From an uncultured Bacteroidales bacterium (GTDB lineage Bacteria; Bacteroidota; Bacteroidia; Bacteroidales; UBA932): DNA of 33,327 nucleotides. The number at the start of each line of letters is the position of its first letter. The first letter of the stretch is position 1. The stretch covers positions 64,898-98,224 of the forward strand of contig CAMKSQ010000004.1 of the NCBI GenBank assembly GCA_946415475.1, in the 5' to 3' direction. A program made the position numbers and the translations under genes. The notes beneath the pieces were generated by a model. That model was not told the DNA's origin, searched no databases, and saw nothing but the letters and a program-made list of their open reading frames with translations. Positions 9,926 to 17,997 of this stretch are shown here, in pieces.

Positions 9926-11170
9926 ATGAAAAAGATCCTATATTTTCTGCTTCCGCTGCTTTTGATGATAGCCTGCCATAAGAATTCTTACGTGGCTCGC
10001 GTTACGGACGTCCGCTTGGTATCGGTAGATCCCAAGAATGGATATCCGGGAGATTTGGTCACCCTTTTGGGCAACAATTTCTCCACCGATCCCGAAAAGA
10101 ACATCGTGATGCTGGGCGGAGAACGTGCCAGGGTATTGGAAGCCTATTCCAACCGTTTGCTGGTCATCCTTCCCGACCATGAGCCCGGCCAATACGAGTT
10201 CTCGGTGGAAGCCCCTGCCGGCAAGGCCGAGGGTGTCCAGTTCAATTACCTGAAGATTCCCGACCACGAGTACCTGGTTTCTACGATCGTGGGCCAGCAG
10301 GGCGTACGCAAGTGCATCGATGGCGTGGGTACCGGAGCTGCCACTTATATGCCCACAGGCATTAACAAGGCTGCCGATGGAACGCTTTGGTTCACGGACC
10401 GTGGCGGGAACAAGATCCGTCACATCGCTCCCGATATGACTGTGACCAGTGAAGCATCTGTTGACGAAAGCGGCGCTGCCATATGGCAGGGCGCATTCGA
10501 TGCCCAGGGTAATTATTGGTACAACGATAAGGCGAAAGGCAAACTGTATCGCTTCAATCCGGGCACGAAGAAAAACGAAGTGATGGCTTCCGGTCTGAAT
10601 AACCCGATGAACGTGGCCATCGATGCTTCCGGAAATATCTATGTTCCTTGCCGCAATGCACAGAAAGTGTACAAGTTTGCCGCCGGGACCATGGAAAAGA
10701 GTGAATACGCCACATTTGAAACGGGCGGTCCTTCTTTCATCGGCTTCGATCCCAAGGGGAATCTGATTGCAGCTCTCTGGAATGGTTATAAACTGGTTTC
10801 TGTAGCTCCCGACGGTACTCAGACTGTGATTATGGGTACGGGCGAGAAAAAAGACGAGAAGGACGACGGAGACGGCGATCCACTAAAGGCTACGGTACGC
10901 TCCTGCCAGGGATTCGACATCGCTCCCGACGGCACCATCTATGTGGGCGATGCTGCATATCATTGTGTGCGGAAACTTACTCCGGACGAGAATGGCGACT
11001 ACTCCAAGGGTACGGTTGAAACCATTTTGGGCGGCACCAAGGGATATGCCGATGGAAAAGGCCTCAATGCCAAATTCAACGAAGTGGACGGCATCCTGGT
11101 GTACGATGAGAGTACCCTCTACATCTGCGATTCCCAGAACTGCCTGATCCGTAAAGTGAGCATCCGATGA
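9926..11170 (+). CDS. Surface lipoprotein with one IPT/TIG domain and an NHL beta-propeller
   Basis: A 414-residue protein with lipobox MIAC (Cys 17). One TIG domain at about residues 26-107 (VRLVSVDPKNGYPGDLVTLLG, closing PAGKAEGVQFNYL) is followed by a propeller to the C-terminus. Blades include YMPTGINKAADGTLWFTDRG, NPMNVAIDASGNIYVPC, GPSFIGFDPKGNLIAAL, GFDIAPDGTIYVGDA and LNAKFNEVDGILVYDES. It starts 4 bases after the preceding gene and looks like a shortened version of it, with one TIG domain instead of three. It probably acts at the cell surface with SusC/SusD; no catalytic motif is recognised. The next gene overlaps it by 4 bases (ATGA). Confidence 0.87.
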   Translation: MKKILYFLLPLLLMIACHKNSYVARVTDVRLVSVDPKNGYPGDLVTLLGNNFSTDPEKNIVMLGGERARVLEAYSNRLLVILPDHEPGQYEFSVEAPAGKAEGVQFNYLKIPDHEYLVSTIVGQQGVRKCIDGVGTGAATYMPTGINKAADGTLWFTDRGGNKIRHIAPDMTVTSEASVDESGAAIWQGAFDAQGNYWYNDKAKGKLYRFNPGTKKNEVMASGLNNPMNVAIDASGNIYVPCRNAQKVYKFAAGTMEKSEYATFETGGPSFIGFDPKGNLIAALWNGYKLVSVAPDGTQTVIMGTGEKKDEKDDGDGDPLKATVRSCQGFDIAPDGTIYVGDAAYHCVRKLTPDENGDYSKGTVETILGGTKGYADGKGLNAKFNEVDGILVYDESTLYICDSQNCLIRKVSIR

Positions 11171-12114
11171 AAAGAGTCCTTGTTTTGGCCGCGACCCTGA
11201 TGCTTGCGGCATGCAGTCAGATAGGTACCCGGCAGAAGGCCGGGGAACCTTTCCGTCTTCTCTTCTGGAATATCCAGAATGGAATGTGGTCGGGGCAGGG
11301 AGAGAATTACAACAGTTTTGTGGATTGGGTAAAAGCCCAGAATCCGGATGTCTGTGTCTGGTGCGAAGCGCGAACCATCTATTATGAGGGGACACGTGAC
11401 AAAATGCCTGTGGAGCAGAAGTATCTGGTGGACCACTGGCCGGAACTGGCAGCCCGCTATGGCCACAAATACGTGTATGTGGGCGGCATGCGGGATAATT
11501 ATCCGCAGGTGGTCACTTCCAGGACCCCTATACATGGAATGGCACAGATGGTCGGTGCCGAACCTGACAGCGTGGTCTCGCACGGCGCTCTCTGGGCCCA
11601 GGTCCAGGCCGGAAAACGCGTGCTCAATATCGTTGCTCTGCATACCTGGCCTCATCCCTACGCTTTCGGCGCAGAGGACCAGGAAGCCTCCACGGCTGCC
11701 CATGGCGGAGATGCCTATCGCAAGATGGAAGTGGAGTACGTTTGCAAGCACACGATTGGAAATGCGACGGAAGGAAACTGGCTCATGATGGGAGATTTCA
11801 ATTCCCTTTCCCGTACAGACAATGCTCTTTACGGTCTTCCTGCCGATGATCCGAAATTCCAGGCGCAGGATTACATGCATGACCATACTCCGTACTGGGA
11901 TATCATCAAACGCTGGAATCCGGAGGATGTGATAATCTCTACCGTCGACAATACCCGTTACGATTACGTTTTCTGCACGCCGGATTTGTTCCCCACGATA
12001 ACGGATGCACGGATTGTGGGTGACGGGTACACAAAGCCGGTTCGCGATGCCAATATCAGGGGCTTCTGCCATCCCTCCGACCATATGCCTATCATAGTGG
12101 ACTTTGAATTCTGA
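11167..12114 (+). CDS. Endonuclease/exonuclease/phosphatase (EEP) fold lipoprotein
   Basis: A 315-residue lipoprotein with lipobox LAAC (Cys 16). The rest is one EEP domain, the metal-dependent phosphodiesterase/phosphomonoesterase fold shared by DNase I, inositol-polyphosphate phosphatases and sphingomyelinases. All core residues are present: N35 in LLFWNIQNG, E67 in VCVWCEAR, H159 in IVALHTW, D210 and N212 in MMGDFNS, and D305-H306 in PSDHMPIIVDF. The envelope location speaks against a DNA-repair role and suggests a phosphate ester or diester in the imported or surface-bound substrate. It overlaps the preceding gene by 4 bases and precedes a larger protein with a second EEP domain. Fold and catalytic competence are well supported; the substrate is unknown. 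Confidence 0.9.
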   Translation: MKRVLVLAATLMLAACSQIGTRQKAGEPFRLLFWNIQNGMWSGQGENYNSFVDWVKAQNPDVCVWCEARTIYYEGTRDKMPVEQKYLVDHWPELAARYGHKYVYVGGMRDNYPQVVTSRTPIHGMAQMVGAEPDSVVSHGALWAQVQAGKRVLNIVALHTWPHPYAFGAEDQEASTAAHGGDAYRKMEVEYVCKHTIGNATEGNWLMMGDFNSLSRTDNALYGLPADDPKFQAQDYMHDHTPYWDIIKRWNPEDVIISTVDNTRYDYVFCTPDLFPTITDARIVGDGYTKPVRDANIRGFCHPSDHMPIIVDFEF

Positions 12115-12116
12115 TT

Positions 12117-14750
12117 ATGAAACGTTTTTTCTATCTGCTTCCCATATTGCTGCTGGCGTCATGTCACTGCGAACCGCTTGTACAGGATTCAAAAGTGGAG
12201 CTGACGGCCGTATTCTCAGAAGCTGTTACGAAAACCGGTTTTGACGGTGCGGTGTTCCAGTGGCGCACTGGTGACCGTATCCGTGTGGCACTGCAGGATG
12301 GATCGACGCTGGACATGCGATACGGTGGAGCAAACACAAGCGGAGCGGCTGTCTTCTCACAGACGGAATCTCCTTCTTCCTCCATTGTATTCGGTGAAGC
12401 GGGTTATGCCTTGTATCCTTCTTTGGCCGCTGGGAATATCCATCAGATAGGAAGTACGCTCACCTTGACCTTGAAAGACCAGTATTATTGGTCCGACGGA
12501 AATGTGGAGGCTCCCATGATGGCGCCTGTCCTGACCGGACAGAAGCTGGCCTTCTCGCACCTGGGTGGAGTACTCAAAGTGTCTTTGACCAACATCCCTT
12601 CTGCAGCGGCCCGTCTGATTGTATGTACCCCCGGTTATGCGATTACGGAAAACCTGCCAGTCCAGGGATGGGAAGGACGTTTCGTCCTGGAAAAACCTTT
12701 CGTCCAGGCAGTGGCGGGGGAGGACGGTTGCATCGGCCTGTCCTTTACACCCGGCTCTTCATCGGCCAAGGTCTTCTATGTTCCGCTTCCGGTAGGCCCC
12801 GGCAACGGGCATGTCTATCCGAAGATTAAGGCTTATCTGGTGGACGGTTCCGGAAATCTCATTTCGGGGACCGTGGTTGAGGCAACGGATATCAGGATTG
12901 AACGGGCGACCATCAAGCCCATGCATGAGTTGGATTATCCGGAGCTGAAGACCCCGGGGCAGGTGACTACCCTATTTGGAAACGGTACGGTTACCAACGC
13001 GGTTGGCAGCAAAAAGGGCGGGGATAAAGCCGATGCCGTCCTGGGTGCCGTCCGTGGATTGGGATGGATTGTTCCGGATAAAAAGGCCTTCGTGCTGGAG
13101 CAGGCGCAGACCGTCCGAATCTGGGATGTGGAGACCGGGACACTGTCCGATCCGTATACATACGGTGATGCCAGTCATGTCCCCTGGCTGGGCGTCGCAA
13201 AAGACGGGCTGGTATGGTTCGCAGAGAAAGCCAAGGCAAAGGTTTATACCTTTAATCCGGATACCAAGGCAATCACACAGATTGCTGCCCAGACGGGTTG
13301 GAGCGGAAAGAGTGTGATGGATGTGGCTTTTGACGGCGAAGGAAATGGCTGGATGGCCGTCCGTGACTTGAATACGATTTACAAGTATTCCGGAGGCGAT
13401 TTTACGGCTTCTCCTTCACTTACGGTAAACCTAGGGAAATGGCCCAATGCCATGGCCTTCGATGCCGACGGCAATCTGATGGTAGTTACAAATGGTTGCC
13501 AGTTAATCAAAGTGAATCCTACTACGGGTTCTTTTGAGGCTGTCGCCGGTATTCTGAATGCAAAAGCCTTTGATGACGGAACGGCAGGATCACCGCTAAC
13601 CGCTAAATTCTCTGCCAACCTGGCCGATCTTGCCATTGCACCCAACGGTGATATCTATGTGGCCGATTCGTACAAAATCCGTCGTATCCGGAAAGGAGCC
13701 TCCGGCTATGCCGATGCTATCGTGACAACTGTGGCGGGCGGCTCCCAGTGTGCTGCCAGTACTCCCGGTACCGATGGCGTAGGAACCAGTGCCACGTTCC
13801 GCCAGTTGGGCGGTCTCCTTCTGAACAGTACAGGGACGGTATTGTATATTACCGATCAGGGACTGGGCCAAATCCGGGAACTCTATCTGGGTAATACAGA
13901 AACGCCTGTCGTTCCTTCAAGTCCCAAGATCCGCGCCGCGACTTTCAATATCCGCTTTGAAACCGATAAGGATACCGAAGAGCGAAGCTGGACTTCCCGG
14001 CGTACGGGTGTAGTGCAGCTCATCAAGGACTATGGATTCGAGGTTGTCGGTTTCCAGGAGAGCCGTCCGGCCCAGAGGACATATCTGAAAGCCAATCTTC
14101 CGGAATACACCTTCTTCGAAACGCCGGAGGAGCCTTGCCTCGCATGGAATACGGCAAAATTCGTTGAACTGGGTAAAGGCTGTTTCTATCTGTCATCAAC
14201 GCCGGATGTACCCAGCTCGCCATATCCGGGATGGGTGTCCACTGATCCCGGCCGCAAGCGCCTTTGCCAATGGGTGAAACTGGAAGACCGTGCATCGGGA
14301 TACAAAGTGCTGTATTTGAATACGCACTTGGAGGTGAAAAGCTCCGGGACTTCTATCTCTGAGGAAGAGGCCGTCACCATCAGAACCAAGTCTGCCGAAC
14401 TCATCTGCAACCGGATTGCTTCGCTGAATGCCGATGGAAACTTCGCTGTAATTCTCGGTGGGGATATGAACAGCAGTACTACGGAATCTGCTCATGTCGA
14501 CTGGTTCAAATCCCAACTCACCGATTCATATTATCGCAGTGCAGACCTGGGCGTAAAAGAGGGCCCTGTTGCAACCTACAATGCGTACAGCTATGATGAT
14601 GAACAGCGCAGCAAGTGGTATCACCGCATTGATTATCTGTATTTCAAGGGCAATATGGATGTCTTGAAATACAAAGTGATCGACGATAAATATAACGGGT
14701 ATTTCCCCTCCGACCACTGGCCGCTGATGGTGGATTTTACATTGAAATAA
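12117..14750 (+). CDS. Fusion lipoprotein: fimbrillin-like domain, NHL propeller, C-terminal EEP phosphodiesterase
   Basis: An 877-residue protein with lipobox LASC (Cys 16). Residues about 25-275 resemble the Mfa/fimbrillin-like family (VFQWRTGDRIRV, DGNVEAPMMAP, LAFSHLGGVLKVSL, FYVPLPVGPGNGH). Residues about 280-590 form an NHL-type propeller (SVMDVAFDGEGNGWMAV, WPNAMAFDADGNLMVV, LADLAIAPNGDIYVAD, FRQLGGLLLNSTGTVLYITD). Residues about 603-877 are an EEP domain with a full catalytic set: N611 in ATFNIRFE, E648 in VGFQESR, H737 in LNTHLE, D783 and N785 in GGDMNSS, and D866-H867 in PSDHWPLMVDF. The architecture joins a probable adhesion or binding module, a propeller and a phosphoesterase on one surface-anchored chain. 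It begins 2 bases after the stand-alone EEP gene, so one EEP may derive from the other by duplication, or the two may act in sequence. I do not know a characterised protein of this layout. Confidence 0.85.
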   Translation: MKRFFYLLPILLLASCHCEPLVQDSKVELTAVFSEAVTKTGFDGAVFQWRTGDRIRVALQDGSTLDMRYGGANTSGAAVFSQTESPSSSIVFGEAGYALYPSLAAGNIHQIGSTLTLTLKDQYYWSDGNVEAPMMAPVLTGQKLAFSHLGGVLKVSLTNIPSAAARLIVCTPGYAITENLPVQGWEGRFVLEKPFVQAVAGEDGCIGLSFTPGSSSAKVFYVPLPVGPGNGHVYPKIKAYLVDGSGNLISGTVVEATDIRIERATIKPMHELDYPELKTPGQVTTLFGNGTVTNAVGSKKGGDKADAVLGAVRGLGWIVPDKKAFVLEQAQTVRIWDVETGTLSDPYTYGDASHVPWLGVAKDGLVWFAEKAKAKVYTFNPDTKAITQIAAQTGWSGKSVMDVAFDGEGNGWMAVRDLNTIYKYSGGDFTASPSLTVNLGKWPNAMAFDADGNLMVVTNGCQLIKVNPTTGSFEAVAGILNAKAFDDGTAGSPLTAKFSANLADLAIAPNGDIYVADSYKIRRIRKGASGYADAIVTTVAGGSQCAASTPGTDGVGTSATFRQLGGLLLNSTGTVLYITDQGLGQIRELYLGNTETPVVPSSPKIRAATFNIRFETDKDTEERSWTSRRTGVVQLIKDYGFEVVGFQESRPAQRTYLKANLPEYTFFETPEEPCLAWNTAKFVELGKGCFYLSSTPDVPSSPYPGWVSTDPGRKRLCQWVKLEDRASGYKVLYLNTHLEVKSSGTSISEEEAVTIRTKSAELICNRIASLNADGNFAVILGGDMNSSTTESAHVDWFKSQLTDSYYRSADLGVKEGPVATYNAYSYDDEQRSKWYHRIDYLYFKGNMDVLKYKVIDDKYNGYFPSDHWPLMVDFTLK

Positions 14751-14771
14751 CCAACTAATAACTCAATATCC

Positions 14772-14927
14772 ATGAAAAAGAAAGAATTATATGAGCAGCC
14801 TCTTTCTCAGCAGATAGAGCTGCAGCAGGAACAACTGATCTGCGCCTCAGACCTGACTTCCGATGAGACTCAGGGTCTGGAAGGCTTTGTCATTGACACT
14901 GAAGGCCTGTGGGAAGGGTTATTGTAA
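14772..14927 (+). CDS. Small protein of 51 residues, function unknown
   Basis: An open frame of 51 codons, from ATG 14772 to TAA 14925-14927. The product begins MKKKELYEQPLSQQIELQQ, is rich in Gln and Glu, has one Cys (residue 24, in LICAS) and an acidic C-terminal half ending in WEGLL. It has no signal peptide and no membrane segment. Its stop codon overlaps an in-frame ATG of the next gene (TAATG at 14925-14929), and the likely used start of that gene follows at 14945, so translation may be coupled. From general familiarity, short proteins beginning MKK-Y-x-x-P-like occur near lipoprotein and fimbrillin genes in Bacteroidales with unknown roles; that resemblance is weak here. Support for coding is the position in a gap-free gene string and Bacteroidota-like codon use. 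Confidence 0.6.
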   Translation: MKKKELYEQPLSQQIELQQEQLICASDLTSDETQGLEGFVIDTEGLWEGLL

Positions 14928-14944
14928 TGATGGGAGGACGCACA

Positions 14945-16840
14945 ATGAAAAGAATCAAGAATTTTGCCCTTATCGTTTTGGGTATTTCTGCCATTTCCTG
15001 CAGTAAGGTACAGGATTTCCCGGAAAACCAGAAGGCTCCCGTCCAGAGCCTCACGGCTACTATCTCCGATGATGATGCAACGAAAACAGCTTTTGTCGGA
15101 GGTGTGTTCATGTGGAAGAAGAACAACAACATGGTTGTCCGAAGCAACAATGCAAATGGATTCTCCACATTTACATATAAGGGGGATGATACGGCTGGAA
15201 GTGCTACTTTTACCAATGCTTCCGAAGATGTGATAGTATACGGAAATAACTCTTTCGCCTATTATCCTGCCAAAGTCAACACTACTGGGACCACCAAGTA
15301 TCCCTGCGAAGAGGATGGCTCTCTTAAGCTGGTTCTGAAGGATTCTTACACTTGGTTTGACGGCAATGTGGAAGCTCCCATGCTGGCCAAAGTGGAGTCC
15401 GGACAACCCCTGGAGTTCAAACACCTGGGTGGTGTCCTGAAACTCACTTTCAAGAACGTGCCCCCCAAGGCTGCCAAAGTGGTGGTAACTGCTCCGGTAA
15501 CGGATGCGACGCTCTTGGGTGAAGGAAAGAAGACATACAAAATTTGCCAGACGATGAACAAGACCATCAACTGGGAAACGGCCCAGGGAGGTTTTGGTAC
15601 GGAAACGCCTTATGTTCAGGCGTATGCTCATACGGATGAATATTCCATTACTGAGAATATCGCTTCTGCAACCGCTGCCCAGCGTGCTTCCGATGACGGT
15701 CTCGTTGTATACGTCCCGCTTCCGGTGGGTCCCGAGACAGACGGCTCCGGCAAGCACATTTATCCCAGACTGGAAGTGAGAATGACCTTTGCCGATGGTA
15801 CCATGGTCCCTGGCGCCGGTTTCTATGCCGAGAACGTGATCATCGAGCGTGGTCACATCAAACCCATGCCGGTCAGGACGCTGACCAAGTACAGCGTTTC
15901 TGTCTTGGCTGGCATTGATGGACAAAAGGCTCCTGACGCAGAAGGGAAGTTTAATAATGTTCGCGGTTTGGTACGAAAGGCAGACGGCAATCTGGTTTTG
16001 ATGGAAAGTGCAGGTAAAAGTGCAGGTAGTAGTACAAGAAGCCTTCGGTTTATCAGTGTGACAGATGGCAGCTTTACGACATTCCGGGATAATTCAAAAC
16101 TTGGAGATCCTTGGCACGGATCCATCAAGGGGGACTATCTTTATTTCTCTGATAAATCGATGGGAAAAGTATTCTCTATGGATCTTACAGCTGGAACGAA
16201 GTCAGTCACCGAGGAAAAAACTGGATTATCGCAGGCAATGGATGTGAAATTTGATGCGAGCGGAAATGCATATGTTTTATTGAGGGATACTGGCGTCTAT
16301 AAATATGAAGGCGGTATCGGTGGAACGCAGAGTGTTTATGCTCCGTTATCCAGTTTCGGTGGAACTGGGGTAACGTTATTGTCAATGGGTTTTGATCCGG
16401 CGGGCAACCTGATTGTTGGAGCGAGTGCTTCTGCAGCAACAAATACCAACGGCTTCAAGATTTATAAGGTAGATGCAGAGAAGAATGTAACTTGTATTGC
16501 TGGAACAGGAGTAAAAGCAAATAATTACTCTGAAATTGTCGACGGTGCCGCGAGTAATGCCGTTTTCACTTCAAACCTTCAGGGTATAGCTTTCGATGCT
16601 GCTGGAAATGTTTATGTGACGGATAATGTCGCTATTCGCAAAATTTCCGTTTCATCTCCTGGTAACTATGAAGGTGCTGTTGTAACCACCATTATGGGAG
16701 GCGGATCATCCTATACAACTGCAGTGGGCGCAATGGCAAGTTTCGCATCGTTGCAGGATATTGTCTTCAGCTCGGATTATTCAACAATTTACGTGTCTGA
16801 TCAGAGTAGAGGGACAGTCAGGAAAATCATTATCGAATAG
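14945..16840 (+). CDS. Fimbrillin-like/NHL beta-propeller surface lipoprotein
   Basis: A 631-residue protein with lipobox SAISC (Cys 19). ATG 14945 is chosen because GGGAGGA (14932-14938) lies 6 bases upstream and it begins a clean lipoprotein signal; in-frame ATGs at 14927 and 14930 would add charged residues. Residues about 30-310 are fimbrillin-like and clearly paralogous to the preceding fusion protein (shared blocks DGNVEAPM, LGGVLKLTF, VYVPLPVGP, IERGHIKPM). Residues about 315-631 are an NHL-type propeller (GLVRKADGNLVLMES, AMDVKFDASGNAYVLL, LLSMGFDPAGNLIVGA, GIAFDAAGNVYVTD, closing FSSDYSTIYVSD). No EEP domain follows. The propeller-coding DNA is more AT-rich than the first half. It is presumably a surface binding or scaffold component. 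Confidence 0.85.
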   Translation: MKRIKNFALIVLGISAISCSKVQDFPENQKAPVQSLTATISDDDATKTAFVGGVFMWKKNNNMVVRSNNANGFSTFTYKGDDTAGSATFTNASEDVIVYGNNSFAYYPAKVNTTGTTKYPCEEDGSLKLVLKDSYTWFDGNVEAPMLAKVESGQPLEFKHLGGVLKLTFKNVPPKAAKVVVTAPVTDATLLGEGKKTYKICQTMNKTINWETAQGGFGTETPYVQAYAHTDEYSITENIASATAAQRASDDGLVVYVPLPVGPETDGSGKHIYPRLEVRMTFADGTMVPGAGFYAENVIIERGHIKPMPVRTLTKYSVSVLAGIDGQKAPDAEGKFNNVRGLVRKADGNLVLMESAGKSAGSSTRSLRFISVTDGSFTTFRDNSKLGDPWHGSIKGDYLYFSDKSMGKVFSMDLTAGTKSVTEEKTGLSQAMDVKFDASGNAYVLLRDTGVYKYEGGIGGTQSVYAPLSSFGGTGVTLLSMGFDPAGNLIVGASASAATNTNGFKIYKVDAEKNVTCIAGTGVKANNYSEIVDGAASNAVFTSNLQGIAFDAAGNVYVTDNVAIRKISVSSPGNYEGAVVTTIMGGGSSYTTAVGAMASFASLQDIVFSSDYSTIYVSDQSRGTVRKIIIE

Positions 16841-16866
16841 TTAAATTCGTTAGTTTACTTGCGTTC

Positions 16867-16900
16867 GGGGCCGGTCTTTACAAGAGGGCCGGCCCCTTTT
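16867..16900 (+). terminator. Terminator inside the glycan locus
   Basis: GGGGCCGG (16867-16874) pairs with CCGGCCCC (16889-16896), with further wobble pairs inside the stem, and TTTT follows (16897-16900). It lies 26 bases after the propeller lipoprotein and just before the esterase gene. It probably ends most transcripts of the binding-protein section and lowers expression of the three genes downstream. Confidence 0.8.
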
Positions 16901-16914
16901 CAATGAGCACAGAA

Positions 16915-17997
16915 ATGAAACGACTGATCCTTGCGGGGCTGGCCATGGCCTTTGTCTGGAGTTTATCGGCCCAGGAGTATCGATACGTTGAAGCTTCGGA
17001 GCTGACCCTTACCGGACAGGTGTTCCCGGACACCCCCAACCCCTATCATCGGATGGATACGGCCCGTTACAAAGGCTTTACGGCCGAGGAAGTGCGCCTG
17101 CTGCTGGAGCCTTCCGGCACGGCTGTGGCTTTCCGTACGGATTCCCCTTCCATCCGCGTGCTGCCTGTTTATGTGCGTCCGTACTTCGGTGGCGGGACCA
17201 CCGGTTTTGCCGGACGTGGTTTTGATCTCTATATCAAGAAAGACGGGAAGTGGCTGTGGGCAGCAGCCGGCCTGCAGAATGACAATGCCCTTGACAAACC
17301 CGTCAAACTCATCCAGGATATGGATGAAGGAGTCAAGGAATGCCTCCTGTATCTGCCTCTCAGAAGCGAATTGTCCTCGGTGAAGGTGGGTGTTGAGGAA
17401 GGCCGCCTTCTGGAGCCTATCCAGCAGCCTTTCCGTCACAGAGTGGCCGTTTTCGGCTCCAGTTTCACCCAGGGAGCCTCCACTTCCAAGGCAGGAATGG
17501 CCTACGCCTCCATCCTTTCGCGCGAAACCGGTATCCAGTTCCTGAACTTGGGGGTTAGCGGCCGTTGCCGCCTGCAGGACTATTTTGCTGCAGCTTTGGC
17601 CGATGCCCCCGATGTGGACGCTTTCCTCTTCGACACCTTTTCCAACCCTACTCCTGACGAGATCCGTGAACGTCTGTTTCCTTTCATTGAAGCCATGCAG
17701 GCTGCCCATCCTGGCAAACCGCTGATTTTCCAGCAAACCATCTATCGGGAGCGCCGCAACTTCAATAAAAAGGCCGATGCATACGAGCGTGAGCGTATGG
17801 AGCTGGCGTCTAAACTGATGAAAGAAGCCTGCCGGAAATACAAGGACGTATACTATATCACTACCACCAATGCCACTTCGCCCGATCACTACACGTCCGT
17901 GGACGGTACGCATCCCGGCGACTATGGCTATACCCTCTGGGCACGGAGTGTCCGTAAGCCCGTTCTCAAGATTCTGAAAAAATACGGTATCCGATGA
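16915..17997 (+). CDS. SGNH/GDSL-family esterase with N-terminal GxDLY domain
   Basis: A 360-residue secreted hydrolase; the signal peptide is about residues 1-20 (ends LSAQ). The N-terminal beta domain holds the GxDLY motif as GFDLY, typical of a Bacteroidota esterase subfamily. The SGNH domain follows: block I as FGSSFTQG with Ser183 as likely nucleophile, block II in LGVSGRCRLQ, block III in FDTFSNPTP, and block V as DGTHPGDYG with Asp330 and His333. Such enzymes remove acyl (often acetyl) groups from sugars. An upstream in-frame ATG at 16903 would add four residues; 16915 gives the better leader. The stop overlaps the GH3 start by 4 bases (ATGA), so both are translated from one mRNA. Confidence 0.9.
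   Translation: MKRLILAGLAMAFVWSLSAQEYRYVEASELTLTGQVFPDTPNPYHRMDTARYKGFTAEEVRLLLEPSGTAVAFRTDSPSIRVLPVYVRPYFGGGTTGFAGRGFDLYIKKDGKWLWAAAGLQNDNALDKPVKLIQDMDEGVKECLLYLPLRSELSSVKVGVEEGRLLEPIQQPFRHRVAVFGSSFTQGASTSKAGMAYASILSRETGIQFLNLGVSGRCRLQDYFAAALADAPDVDAFLFDTFSNPTPDEIRERLFPFIEAMQAAHPGKPLIFQQTIYRERRNFNKKADAYERERMELASKLMKEACRKYKDVYYITTTNATSPDHYTSVDGTHPGDYGYTLWARSVRKPVLKILKKYGIR

Noticed and set aside
11167..12114. EEP protein as an exodeoxyribonuclease III-type DNA-repair enzyme
   Set aside because: It has a lipoprotein signal with a lipobox Cys and sits in a surface glycan locus, so a cytoplasmic DNA-repair role is unlikely.
12117..16840. Fimbrial (Mfa/Fim) operon
   Set aside because: Fimbrillin-like domains are present, but they are fused to propellers and an EEP domain, and no separate major pilin, anchor or usher-like gene is seen.
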